From assembly GCA_026708325.1 (NCBI GenBank), contig JAPOVC010000024.1, forward strand, positions 16,282 through 80,281: 64,000 nt of DNA. The letters are read 5' to 3'. This document shows, one piece after another, positions 36,534 through 44,999 of the stretch (positions are counted from its first letter, which is position 1; each line of letters starts with the position of its first letter). The notes below the pieces were generated by a model. That model made no database searches. It worked only from the letters and a program-made list of their open reading frames with translations, and was not told where the DNA came from. The translations under genes and the position numbers were made by a program. This stretch comes from Anaerolineaceae bacterium. Lineage in GTDB: Bacteria; Chloroflexota; Anaerolineae; Aggregatilineales; Phototrophicaceae.

Positions 36534-38414
36534 TCAGCCCGGCAGACAATAACCTGCCGGGTCGATCAGGGCATCGACCAGCAGGGCCTGCCCCGCGCCA
36601 AGGGCCTCCCGCACCGCCGACTCGCACTCCTCCAGGTCGCCGCTGCGCAGGGCGGGAATGCCGTAGGCCGCGGCGATCTGCGCGAAATCCGGATTGCCGA
36701 ATTCCGTACCCCAGGCCGGCGCGCCGGCGCGCAGTTGCGCCAGTCGGATGAGGTCCAGCGCGCCGTCGTTCATGACGACCGTGACCACCGGCGCGCCCAG
36801 GCGGGTGACGAGTTCCAGTTCGCCGAGTACCATCGCCATGCCCGCGTCACCGGTGATGCAGAGCGCCGGGGCGCGACCCAGGGCAAGGCTGGCGCCGATG
36901 GCTGCCGGCAGGCCGTAACCCATGCAGGACAGGCCGTTGGAAAGGAAGAAACGCCGCGGTCGCGCGTCGGGCCATTCGAGGGAGGCCAAAATCTTGTGCG
37001 AGCCGACGTCGACGGCCAGGGGCGTGTCCGGCGGCGCGGCCCGGCGCAGGGCGGCCAGCAAGTTTCGCGGCGACATGCGCCCCTTTTCAGGTGCGGGAAA
37101 GCGTCGCCGCGCGAGGGTTTCGCGAAAGCGCGCCAGGCGCGCTGCGCCCCACGGCAGTTCCTTCTCCCCCTCTCCCTGAGGGAAGGGCTCCCGTCCCCCA
37201 GGACGGGAAAGGGGCCGGGGGGTGAGGGCAGCATCATGCTTCGCTCTCGTGAGTTCCTGTATCACCGGCGCCATGTCACCGGTGAAACTGGCGGCCGCGG
37301 GCAGACGGGGGTCTTCATTGTCCCAGGGCGCCAGCCAGATCAGTGGGGGGTGTTCGGCCCTCACCCCAATCCTTTCCCGCTCAGTCGCGGGAGCCCTTCC
37401 CTCAGGGAGAGTGACTTTCGAAATGTCAGGAAGGCTGCCGCTGTGAGAGCCTCCTTCCACGACACATTGCGTGTCAGTATTTTCTCCTGTGGCACTTGAA
37501 TCCCCCTCTCCCTCAGGGAAGGGCTCCCGTCCCCCAGGACGGGAAAGGGGGCGGGGGGTGAGGGCCTCCCACGGGCGCACCAATTCGACCGCGTCAAAGC
37601 CTGCGGCCAGCAGACAGTCCGCCTCTTCCAGCAACTCGTAGACCGGATCGGCGCGGGTCAGGCCGATGGTCCCGGCGGCGAGAGGGTGCCCGCTGGCGAT
37701 AACGCCCTTCGCTTTCGGCGTGACGATGACCGGCGCCTGGCTGGCTTCCGCCAGGGCCAGCATTTCATCATGGCAGCCCTGCAGATCGATGCCCAGGCCC
37801 GCCAGCACGAGGGGCCGGCGCGCCCCGCGCCACAGCGATTTGGCCCGCTCAAGGTCCGTGAGGCAGGGCGCAGCCGCTACGGGCAGGCTGAACCCCTGCG
37901 ATGATGCAGGGGAAAGGGCCGGAGCGGCGGCCAGGGCGCGACTCACTTGCAGGTGTACGGGTCCGGGCCGTCCACTGACGGCCCTTCGCAGCAGGTCATG
38001 GACGATGCGGCGCGTGTCCTCCCCGGGACGCAGGGCGCGAGCCGCCTTTGTGAGCGGCCGGGTCAGCGCCTGCTGATCGATCAACTGGTGTGTGTGCCGC
38101 CCGGCCAGGGCGTCGGGCACCTGGGCCGTCAGCAGCAGCAGCGGCGCGCGGTCCAGCCAGGCGTGACCCAGGCCGGCGATTGCGTTGGCGAGGCCGGGCC
38201 CCAGGGTCGTCAGGCAGACGGCGGGTCGGCCTTCCAGTCGCGCGGCGGCGGCGGCCATGTAGAGCGCGGAACTCTCGTTGTGCACCAGCACGAAGTCCAT
38301 GCCGATGCGGCGCAGGGCCTCCAGCACTTCCACGTTCTCGCCGCCGGGCAAGCCGTAGACGCGCTGTATCCCGGCATCACGCAGGGCCCCGGCGATGGCC
38401 TCCGCCATGTTCAT
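36534..38414 (-). CDS. TPP-dependent acetolactate-synthase-like enzyme with in-frame repeats
   Basis: 626 residues, longer than the usual 530-560. The TPP family is clear: LPGGENVEVLEAL, catalytic Glu in VHNESSALYMA, TTLGPGLANAI, and the TPP-binding block CITGDAGMAMVLGELE...NDGALDLIR. About 70 residues after the cofactor-independent middle domain start (DNA 37357-37565) and 22 more at 37164-37229 are translated family A repeats (ALTPRPLSRPGGREPFP). Both fall at surface-linker positions between PWE/HPP and RAKHDA/LPWG, and the frame stays open. The substrate is unknown; the sugar-nucleotide neighbours do not reveal it. Activity with the inserts is uncertain. Confidence 0.82.
   Translation of the reverse strand: MNMAEAIAGALRDAGIQRVYGLPGGENVEVLEALRRIGMDFVLVHNESSALYMAAAAARLEGRPAVCLTTLGPGLANAIAGLGHAWLDRAPLLLLTAQVPDALAGRHTHQLIDQQALTRPLTKAARALRPGEDTRRIVHDLLRRAVSGRPGPVHLQVSRALAAAPALSPASSQGFSLPVAAAPCLTDLERAKSLWRGARRPLVLAGLGIDLQGCHDEMLALAEASQAPVIVTPKAKGVIASGHPLAAGTIGLTRADPVYELLEEADCLLAAGFDAVELVRPWEALTPRPLSRPGGREPFPEGEGDSSATGENTDTQCVVEGGSHSGSLPDISKVTLPEGRAPATERERIGVRAEHPPLIWLAPWDNEDPRLPAAASFTGDMAPVIQELTRAKHDAALTPRPLSRPGGREPFPQGEGEKELPWGAARLARFRETLARRRFPAPEKGRMSPRNLLAALRRAAPPDTPLAVDVGSHKILASLEWPDARPRRFFLSNGLSCMGYGLPAAIGASLALGRAPALCITGDAGMAMVLGELELVTRLGAPVVTVVMNDGALDLIRLAQLRAGAPAWGTEFGNPDFAQIAAAYGIPALRSGDLEECESAVREALGAGQALLVDALIDPAGYCLPG
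37164..37229. repeat. Solo family A repeat inside the TPP-enzyme gene
   Basis: 66 bp with CTCTCCCTGAGGGAAGGG and CCCGTCC/GGACGGG hairpins, ending GGTGAGGGC. It is a multiple of three, adds 22 codons in frame, and is read ALTPRPLSRPGGREPFPQGE. Confidence 0.85.
37357..37565. repeat. Family A inverted pair inside the TPP-enzyme gene
   Basis: Copies 37357-37412 and 37500-37565 face each other, with a central segment of about 85 bp. The pair adds roughly 70 codons to the TPP enzyme without a stop or a frameshift. It has the same architecture as the intergenic units at 14569 and 29506. Confidence 0.85.
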
Positions 38415-39115
38415 GCGAACATCAGCCCTTCGAGGTCCAGCGACTGAGCCGCGGCAAGGTCCTCCGGCCTGCCCAGCGGGAACCAGAAGCCGGTCTCGAC
38501 GATGCTGACCGGGCGCGTCTGCGCGTAGTCCGTGACCAGTTGCGTCAGTTCGTATTCACGGCGCTGCGGATGCAGTTGCAGCGGCAGGTCGAGGATGTCG
38601 CGGGTCAGGCGGCAGGCGCCGACGTAGACCTGCACTGGCGGCGAATAAAGACCCTGTGGCGGCTTTTCGTGCAGGCGCCCCAGATGGCCACCCCGGTTCT
38701 TCAGCAGTACGCCGTACTCCGAGCCGTCCTGCCGTTGCACGGCCAGCACGCCCGCTGAGGTCGCGGCAAGACGGCGCAGCGAAGGAGCGTGAAAAAGGTC
38801 GTCGCCATTGATGACCAGGAAGTCCGGTCCTGTCAGCGCGTCGCGACAGGCGCGCAGGGCGTGGCCCGTGCCCAGTTGCTCGCGCTGCTCAACGAGGGCG
38901 TAGTCTCCGAATATGCGTTGCTGCGCCATGTATTCGGCGATCTGCCCACCCTGGTAACCGGTGACCACCAGCACGCGCCTGACGGCGGGGCGCAGGGCGC
39001 GCAGCGACCATTCGAGGATGGGTCTTCCCTGCACCTTGAGCAAGGGTTTGGGAGTTCTTTCGGTCAGACCGCGCATGCGGGTACCCCGGCCCGCCGCAAG
39101 GATGACGCCCTCCAT
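38411..39115 (-). CDS. Sugar-1-phosphate nucleotidyltransferase
   Basis: 234 residues. N-terminal ILAAGRGTRMRGLTERTPKPLLKVQGRP is the NTP-binding signature; GTGHALRAC and FLVINGDDLF (metal-binding Asp) follow, then EKPP and VETGFWFPLGRPEDL. Most like the MurNAc-1-P/mannose-1-P/glucose-1-P nucleotidyltransferase group. It overlaps the TPP gene by 4 bp and the mutase gene by one base, so the three probably act together or are at least co-made. Confidence 0.9.
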   Translation of the reverse strand: MEGVILAAGRGTRMRGLTERTPKPLLKVQGRPILEWSLRALRPAVRRVLVVTGYQGGQIAEYMAQQRIFGDYALVEQREQLGTGHALRACRDALTGPDFLVINGDDLFHAPSLRRLAATSAGVLAVQRQDGSEYGVLLKNRGGHLGRLHEKPPQGLYSPPVQVYVGACRLTRDILDLPLQLHPQRREYELTQLVTDYAQTRPVSIVETGFWFPLGRPEDLAAAQSLDLEGLMFA

Positions 39116-40524
39116 CAGGCGGGTTCCTCCAGCCGGATTCCCGCCACCTCGTCCAGTACGGCGGCGAAGCGCGCGCGGCAGGCCGCCATGGCCTTTTGCG
39201 TGCGGCCCTCAAAACGCAAACTGATGACCGCCTCGGTGTTGCTCAGGCGCGCCAGGCCCCAGGCGTCGTCCAGTTGCAGGCGCAGGCCGTCGATGTCGAG
39301 CAGCTCCCCCTCACCCGCCAGACGCTCGCGCAGCGCGGCCAGCAACCTGCGCCCCGTCTCCGGCGGACAGTGCGGCCGGTAGAGCGGGCTGACGACCGGG
39401 CGCGGCAGAGCATCGTCGAGTGCGGCCAGCGTCGAGTCACTGCCCGCCAGCAACTGCAGCAGGCGGCCGGCGGCGTGGAAGGCGTCGTCGAAGCCAAAAT
39501 AGTCTTCCGCGCAGAAAAAGTGACCGCTGATCTCGCCGCCCAGCAGGGCGCCGCTGCCCGCCATACGCTGCTTGACCAGCGCATGGCCGGTGGCGCAGAG
39601 CATGGGCTGACCGCCGCCGCGGCGCAGTTCGTCGAGGAAGACCTGGCTGCAGGAGACGTCGGCGAGAACGCGCGCGCCCGGGTGACGTTTCAGCAGATCC
39701 AGCCCGAGCAGGGTCAGCAGGCGGTCCGGCGCGACGATGCGACCGCGGCCGTCGACGGCGCCAAGGCGGTCGGCGTCGCCGTCGAAGGCCAGTCCGACGT
39801 CCGCGCCGTGGCGCGCCACGGCGGCGCAGAGCGCCTTCAGGGTGCGCGGGTCGCCGGGGTCCGGCTGGTGGTTGGGGTAACGGCCGTCGGGCTCGCAAAA
39901 GAGGCACTCGACCAGGTCGTGGCCGAGCGCGCGCAGCAGGCCCGGCGCAATCAGGCCGGCCGTGCCATTGCCGGCGTCGACGACCACGCGCAGCGGCCGG
40001 GATGATGCGATGCGCCGTTCCTGGTCGGCGATATAGGATCCGTAGAGCGCTTCGCCCTGGCACTGTCGCAAGGTACCGGCGCCGCATTCAAGGTCATTGG
40101 ACTCAATGAGGCGACACAGCGCCTGCAATTGCTCGCCGTAGAGACTTTGCGCCCCGAGCGCCAGCTTGATGCCGTTGTATGCCGGTGGCAGGTGACTGCC
40201 GGTGACCATAAGGCCGGCGCTTTCGCCTTCCTGCACGACGCGGTGGTAAAGCAGGGGCGTGGGCGTGAGGCCGATGTCCAGTACCTGGCAGCCGCCGGCC
40301 AGCAGGCCGTCGCGGGCGGCGGCGTGCAGCGCGGGCGAGGACAGACGATTGTCATGGCCGACCACGACCCTTGTGACGCCGTGTTCCCGGCGCAGCAGGG
40401 TGCCGCTGGCGCGACCCACCTGGCGGGCAGCCCGGGCATTGAGCGGGGCCTGCGGTCCTTCCGCCAGCCCGCGGATGTCGTAGCGGCGGAAAAGCCCTGC
40501 GTCCAGGTCGATCGTGGGGGTCAT
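39115..40524 (-). CDS. Phosphomannomutase/phosphoglucomutase
   Basis: 469 residues from ATG 40524. This start was preferred to ATG 40536 because a TATGCT -10 box overlaps the latter and ends 7 nt before 40524. Features: active serine in VTGSHLPPAYNGIK, metal loop AFDGDADRLGAVD, sugar-binding EISGHFFCAED, and the C-terminal phosphate-binding SNTEAVISLRFEGR. It would interconvert hexose 6- and 1-phosphates, feeding the adjacent nucleotidyltransferase and perhaps the GDP-mannose-epimerase-like enzyme at 43773. Confidence 0.92.
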   Translation of the reverse strand: MTPTIDLDAGLFRRYDIRGLAEGPQAPLNARAARQVGRASGTLLRREHGVTRVVVGHDNRLSSPALHAAARDGLLAGGCQVLDIGLTPTPLLYHRVVQEGESAGLMVTGSHLPPAYNGIKLALGAQSLYGEQLQALCRLIESNDLECGAGTLRQCQGEALYGSYIADQERRIASSRPLRVVVDAGNGTAGLIAPGLLRALGHDLVECLFCEPDGRYPNHQPDPGDPRTLKALCAAVARHGADVGLAFDGDADRLGAVDGRGRIVAPDRLLTLLGLDLLKRHPGARVLADVSCSQVFLDELRRGGGQPMLCATGHALVKQRMAGSGALLGGEISGHFFCAEDYFGFDDAFHAAGRLLQLLAGSDSTLAALDDALPRPVVSPLYRPHCPPETGRRLLAALRERLAGEGELLDIDGLRLQLDDAWGLARLSNTEAVISLRFEGRTQKAMAACRARFAAVLDEVAGIRLEEPA

Positions 40525-40531
40525 CGGCGCC

Positions 40532-40537
40532 AGCATA
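40532..40537 (-). promoter_or_regulatory. Putative leaderless promoter of the mutase operon
   Basis: TATGCT, read leftward, ends 7 nt before ATG 40524 with no ribosome site between; third example of this spacing in the window. Confidence 0.4.
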
Positions 40538-40676
40538 ACACGCGCCGCCTGACCCTGTCAGACTATGTGACTTTCGTGAGCGTCCGGTGTTGGCGATATG
40601 GAGTTGCCGAAAACCACCTCCAGGCTCTCCGTGTCGGCGTTCAGTGTCTGCGCCATGCTCCGTGTGCTCCTGGTCC

Positions 40677-40785
40677 GGGCGCCATGATATGGTGCCCGTA
40701 CACACCAGGCGGATTTATCATGTCTCCCGTCCCGCCCGGTACCCCGGCTCCCCAGTCACTGTACGGGCGACATATCATGTCGCCC
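40677..40785. repeat. Cluster of family B palindromes
   Basis: A variant with one mismatch (GGGCGCCAT, loop GAT, ATGGTGCCC) lies at 40677-40697, a degenerate copy near 40709-40729, and a perfect copy at 40765-40785. They occupy most of the gap between the mutase operon and the GNAT gene. I see nothing in 40538-40676. A TAAACT box at 40807 may be the GNAT promoter. Confidence 0.75.
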
Positions 40786-40839
40786 GCTTCGCTCCCCGGC
40801 ATTCGTTAAACTGTTGACGTTTGTAACAAGGAGTTGCCT

Positions 40840-41301
40840 GTGAAGACACGCCCGCTGCACGCCGATGACCTGCCGCAACTGATGCAGTGGTTGCCGCAGG
40901 AGCCACTGATGCGCCGCTATCAACTGGATGACGAGGTCCTTGAGCTGGCGCTGCGCACGGCGCTTCCGACCGGCGACATCCTGCGCACGGCGGACGCGCC
41001 GGGGGCGCCCTGCTGCGCGCTGGCCTGGACCCAGCCGCGGGCCGGCCTGGGGCGCGGCGCTTACCTGCGCCTGATCTGCGTGCGGCCGGACTGGCAGGGC
41101 CAGGGACTGGGTCTGGCGCTGCTGGAGGCCTGCGAGGCGGCCGCGCGCGCCCGCGGCCAGGAGAACCTGATGCTGCTGGTCTCCGACTACAACGCGCGCG
41201 CGCAGTCTTTCTATCGCCGCTGCGGCTATGTCCAGGCGGGCGTGCTGGCGGAATACGTCCTGCCCGGCGTCGACGAGCTGCTCTTTTGGAAGCGCCTGTG
41301 A
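40840..41301 (+). CDS. GNAT-family N-acetyltransferase
   Basis: 153 residues from GTG 40840, with AAGGAG 7 nt upstream; a TTG at 40834 would sit on the ribosome site. Acetyl-CoA-binding stretch LICVRPDWQGQGLGLALLEACE (the Q/RxxGxG/A loop), then LMLLVSDYNARAQSFYRRCGYVQAG, typical of the fold's last strands. Substrate unknown. It seems to be a single-gene unit. Confidence 0.88.
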   Translation: MKTRPLHADDLPQLMQWLPQEPLMRRYQLDDEVLELALRTALPTGDILRTADAPGAPCCALAWTQPRAGLGRGAYLRLICVRPDWQGQGLGLALLEACEAAARARGQENLMLLVSDYNARAQSFYRRCGYVQAGVLAEYVLPGVDELLFWKRL

Positions 41302-41383
41302 CGGGAATCCCCCACTCGCGGGGCCCCTGTCAGACTTGCATGCTGGTCGCGGGATTTCGATCGTTTCGCTTATGGAGAACATC

Positions 41384-42525
41384 ATGACCAAACGATTGTT
41401 TCCCCTCCTCTTGTTGCTGGTCGCCCTGACCCCCCTCGGCGGCCTGGGGCCGGCGCTGGCGCAGGACAACGTGCTGGTGATGGCGCGGTCCGCCGACACC
41501 ACCGGTCTGGATCCCCACACCCGGACGGCCTTCGCCTCGTATCGCCTGCTGGAACTCATCTACGAGCCCCTGGTGGAGCTGGATGCGGAGCTCAACATCA
41601 TCCCGGCCCTGGCCGAGAGCTGGGCCTTTAACGAGGACGCCACCTCCCTGACTCTCAATCTGCGCGAGGGTGTGACCTTCCATGACGGCTCGGCCATGGA
41701 TTCCGCCGACGTGCGCGCCAGTTTCGAGCGCATCCTTGATGAGGGGACAGGCGCCGCCGCGCGCAGCCGCTACACCGGCATCAGCGCCATTGAGACGCCT
41801 GACGCGAACACCGTCGTCTTCGCGCTCTCCGAGCCGAACGTGCCGCTGCCGGGCCCGCTGGCCAGCGTCAACGCCGCCATCATCTCCGAGGAAGCCGCCG
41901 CCAGCGGGGACTTTTCCGGCGCCAATGGCACCGGCCCCCTGACCAGCGCCGCCTGCGCCGTGCCGCTGGATGAGTACTTCTGCTACGAACGCGACGTTGA
42001 GATGGCGCTCAGCCTGCTGGCCGAAGCCGGTCTGGCCGACGGCTTCAGCATCAGCGTCATTGCCGCCAACGCCGAGCCGCCCACGGCCCTCTCCGAGGCG
42101 CAGACCATTCAGGCGCAACTGGCCGAGATCGGCGTGGAAGTCGTGATTGAGTCCATGGAGCCGGGCACCTACATCGACCGCTGGCTGGCGGCCGACTTCG
42201 ACGGCGCGGTGGCGCTCAACGGCGGCCGCCCCGACCCCCACACCATGTACTCGCGCTACTGGACGAAGGACGGCAACCTGCAGAAGGTCGCCAACTACAT
42301 CGACGACACCCTGGACGACCTGATGGCCGCGGGCAAGGTCGAGACCGACCCCGCCGCGCGCTACGAAATCTTCGCCGACTTCCAGAAGCACCTGGTCGAA
42401 ATGGCGCCCTGGATCTGGCTCTACACCGGCTACGAGTATTCGGCGCAGCAGCCCTAGGTCAGTGGCTTCGTGCCGCATCCGGGCGACAAGCTGACGTCCT
42501 TCAACGCGGTCTCGCTGGACCGCTA
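41384..42525 (+). pseudogene. Decayed peptide ABC transporter substrate-binding protein
   Basis: ATG 41384 (GGAG 6 nt upstream) opens a signal peptide and a family 5 binding-protein N-lobe (SADTTGLDPHTRTAFASYRLLELIYEPLV, DGSAMDSADVRASFERIL). After GANGTGP the text jumps to VPLDEYFCYERDVEMALSLLAEAGL, a C-terminal motif; about 150 residues of the central lobe are missing. A TAG at 42455 ends the frame at 357 residues, yet the same frame continues with VSGFVPHPGDKLTSFNAVSLDR to a TAG at 42523, the expected tail. No permease genes adjoin. It is almost surely non-functional. Confidence 0.8.
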
Positions 42526-42552
42526 GGGGCGCTTAAACGCCCTGGTACCGCA

Positions 42553-42579
42553 CCCCTCCCCCTTGCGGGGAGGGGTTTT
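42553..42579. terminator. Rho-independent-type terminator
   Basis: Arms CCCCTCCCC and GGGGAGGGG around CTTGC, followed by TTTT, between the decayed binding-protein gene and the leftward dehydrogenase gene. Confidence 0.65.
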
Positions 42580-42597
42580 GATTTGCGTCGATTTGCG

Positions 42598-43650
42598 TCA
42601 ACCAATGTGTTGCAACACCGCCGCGCCCATCTCCGCCGTGGACGCGCGGCCGCCCAGATCGCGGGTATGGACGCCCTGTGCCAGGGCTGCCGCTACTGCC
42701 GCCTCAATGCGGTCCGCCGCCTCACCCTGACCCAGGTCGCGCAGCATCAGCGCCGCCGAGAGGATCAGGCCGCAGGGGTTGGCGATGCCCTGGCCGGCGA
42801 TGTCCGGCGCGCTGCCGTGCACCGGTTCGTACATGGAGGGGAACCCGCCCGTCGGGTCCAGGTTGGCGCTGCTGCTCAGGCCAACGCTGCCCGCCAGCGC
42901 GCCACCCAGGTCGCTGAGAATGTCGCCGTACATGTTGGTCGTAACGATGACGTCGAAAACGCCTGGCGCCTGCACGAATTTCATGGTGGCGGCGTCCACC
43001 AGCAACAGGTCCGTCGTCACGTCGGGATAATCGCGCGCGACGTCTTCCACGATTGCGTCCCAGAAGCGCATGGTGTGCAGGATGGCGTTGGACTTGGTGA
43101 CGTTGGTCACGTGGCGCCGCCGCCCGCGCGCCAGCTCGAAGGCGTGACGCGCGATGCGCTCGACGCCCGCCCGCGTCAGCACGGTGGTCTGAATGGCGAC
43201 GCCGTTCTCCCATTCACGATGCAGCACGCCGCCGGGACCGGCGTATTCGCCCTCGCTGTTCTCGCGCACGATGAGCATGTCGAAGGCCGGATTGCCGCGC
43301 AGCGGCGTGGGTACGCCGGGGTAGCTGCGCACGGGCCGCAGGTTGGCGTACTGCCGGAACTGCTTGCGAATCTGGAAGACGAACTCCCAGGACGCGCGTT
43401 CGTCGCTGACTTCCGGGTGGCCGGCGGCGCTGAAGAGGATCGCGTCGAAGTCGCGCAGGGTCGCAAGGCCATCGGTCGGCATGAACTCCCCCTGGCGCAG
43501 GAAGTGTTCCGCGCCCCAGGGGAAGGACTCGCAGCGCAGGTCTACGCCGGCGTGGCACGCCGCTGCCTGCAACACGGCCAGGGCCTGCGGCATGATTTCC
43601 GGGCCGATGCCGTCGCCCGGCAGGACGGCGATGTCGAATGTAGTCTTCAT
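42598..43650 (-). CDS. Isocitrate/isopropylmalate-type dehydrogenase, tartrate dehydrogenase-like
   Basis: 350 residues. Beta-decarboxylating dehydrogenase fold: VLPGDGIGPEIMPQAL, substrate site LRPVRSYPGVPTPLRG, VRENSEGEYAG, THNVTKSN-type NVTKSNAI, DILSDLGGALAGSVGL and HGSAPDIAGQGIANP. The AGHPEVSDERASWEF stretch is characteristic of the tartrate dehydrogenase/decarboxylase (TtuC) group rather than LeuB. Converts a 2-hydroxyacid such as tartrate or malate with NAD; exact substrate not proven. A family A repeat lies just before its start. Confidence 0.85.
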   Translation of the reverse strand: MKTTFDIAVLPGDGIGPEIMPQALAVLQAAACHAGVDLRCESFPWGAEHFLRQGEFMPTDGLATLRDFDAILFSAAGHPEVSDERASWEFVFQIRKQFRQYANLRPVRSYPGVPTPLRGNPAFDMLIVRENSEGEYAGPGGVLHREWENGVAIQTTVLTRAGVERIARHAFELARGRRRHVTNVTKSNAILHTMRFWDAIVEDVARDYPDVTTDLLLVDAATMKFVQAPGVFDVIVTTNMYGDILSDLGGALAGSVGLSSSANLDPTGGFPSMYEPVHGSAPDIAGQGIANPCGLILSAALMLRDLGQGEAADRIEAAVAAALAQGVHTRDLGGRASTAEMGAAVLQHIG

Positions 43651-43652
43651 TT

Positions 43653-43692
43653 AGGGCCCCACCCCAACCCCTCTCCCTCAGGGAGAGGGGCA
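43653..43692. repeat. Solo family A repeat
   Basis: GGGCCCCACCCCAACC and the 23-nt hairpin, abutting the start of the dehydrogenase gene. Confidence 0.8.
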
Positions 43693-43772
43693 TTTCACTG
43701 AGTTGAAAATCGTTTTGCGACAAATGGATTCTGCAAAATACTCTTGCCTTGCACCGGCCATTGTTCCGACAG

Positions 43773-44753
43773 TTAGCCGATGCGGCCGGCTTGACGCAGT
43801 TGCTCCTCGATCCAGATGTAGGTCTGTTCCATGCCCTGTTCGAGACTGACCTGCGGCCGCCAGCCCAGCACGCTTTCGGAGCGGGTGTTGTCGCTGTTGC
43901 GGCCGCGCACACCCTGGGCCTTCGTCAGGTCATGGCGGCGGCGAATGCGCTTGCCCGCCACCCTGGCCACGATGTCGACCAGCTCGTTGATGGTCACTAG
44001 GCGGTCGTCGCCGATGTTGAGCGGCTGCGGGTGGTCGGAGCGCATCAGACGCAGGATGCCCTCGACGCAGTCGCTGACGTAGCAGTAGGAACGGGTCTGA
44101 AGGCCGTCGCCCCAGACCTCGATCTCGCCGCCGTCGGGCGCCAGCGCCACCTTGCGCGCGATGGCCGCCGGCGATTTTTCCCGCCCGCCGTCCCAGGTGC
44201 CCAGCGGGCCATAGATGTTGTGGAAGCGCGCCACGCGGGTCTCGAGGCCGTAGTCCTCGCGATAGAAGCGGCAGAGGCATTCGGCATACAGTTTTTCGTG
44301 GCCGTAGCCGTCCTCGGGGTCGGAGGGCCAGGCATCTTCCTCCTTCAGCGGCGTGACGTCGGCTTCCTGTTGCAGATGCTGGGGATAGATGCAGGCACTG
44401 GACGCGAAAAAGGCCCGCCTGACGCCGGCCTCGCGCGCGGCTTCCAGCGTCAGCAGGTTGATGAGCGTGTTGTCGTGCACGATGTCGGCGGCCATGCCCT
44501 CGCCGCGGCGCCGCTCGATGAATCCGATGCCGCCCATGTTGGCGGCGAGCATGTAGACTTCGTCCATGTCCGCCACTGCCCGCTCCGCAGCCTCGCGCCG
44601 GCGCAGGTCCAGCAGCAGAAATTCATGGGCCTGGCTGGGCGCGTATTCGGGATGCTTCACGTCCACGGCGCGCACCTGCTCGCCGCGCGCGACCAGTTCA
44701 TTGACCAGGTGATGGCCGATAAAACCGCCGGCGCCGGTGACGAGAATGCTCAT
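43773..44753 (-). CDS. GDP-mannose 3,5-epimerase-like SDR
   Basis: 326 residues. Extended SDR: VTGAGGFIGHHL, ANMGGIGFIERR, ASSACIYPQHLQ, catalytic YGHEK, then RFHNIYGPLGTWDGGREKSPAA, WGDGLQTRSYCYVSDCVEGI and EGVRGRNSDN-like QGVRGRNSDN. These match the plant-type GDP-mannose 3,5-epimerase rather closely. It would turn GDP-mannose into GDP-galactose (or gulose), which fits the phosphomannomutase nearby. A TATACT box, read leftward, lies at 44785-44790. Confidence 0.85.
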   Translation of the reverse strand: MSILVTGAGGFIGHHLVNELVARGEQVRAVDVKHPEYAPSQAHEFLLLDLRRREAAERAVADMDEVYMLAANMGGIGFIERRRGEGMAADIVHDNTLINLLTLEAAREAGVRRAFFASSACIYPQHLQQEADVTPLKEEDAWPSDPEDGYGHEKLYAECLCRFYREDYGLETRVARFHNIYGPLGTWDGGREKSPAAIARKVALAPDGGEIEVWGDGLQTRSYCYVSDCVEGILRLMRSDHPQPLNIGDDRLVTINELVDIVARVAGKRIRRRHDLTKAQGVRGRNSDNTRSESVLGWRPQVSLEQGMEQTYIWIEEQLRQAGRIG

Positions 44754-44873
44754 GGGCCCTGTCCTGCATCATGGTCGCAGGGCCAGTATACATGAATTGC
44801 TCTCCCGCCGTCCCGCAGGACGGGCCCGTCTCAGCCGCCAGAACCGGGGCCTCCGCCATACTGTCTGATCGAA

Positions 44874-44922
44874 AGCCCTTCTCTCCCTGAGAAGGGGTCC
44901 CGCGACTGAGCGGGAAAGGGCG
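44874..44922. repeat. Family A repeat, diverged
   Basis: CCCTTCTCTCCCTGAGAAGG with a second hairpin (CCCGCGACTGAGCGGG) between the epimerase and metal-transport genes. Confidence 0.65.
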
Positions 44923-44965
44923 CGCCAGCAACCAGTCCTTGACAGGAACACTGCGTCGCGCTAGA

Positions 44966-44981
44966 TTTAGACAAGTCTAAA
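44966..44981. promoter_or_regulatory. Putative metalloregulator operator
   Basis: Perfect palindrome TTTAGAC-AA-GTCTAAA. It overlaps a TAGATT -10-like box (44962) just upstream of the metal-transporter operon, the right place for repression. The form resembles DtxR/MntR-family sites; which regulator binds is inference, and no separate regulator gene is in the operon. Confidence 0.55.
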
Positions 44982-44999
44982 ACTCGGATGGAGAACCCG

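Noticed and set aside
36534..38414. TPP-enzyme gene as a pseudogene broken by repeats
   Set aside because: Both insertions keep the frame and catalytic motifs on both sides are intact, so it is listed as a CDS with uncertain activity.
42455..42457. Amber codon read as an amino acid in the peptide-binding gene
   Set aside because: The gene has also lost its central lobe, and no other in-frame TAG readthrough is seen; simple decay is the better explanation.
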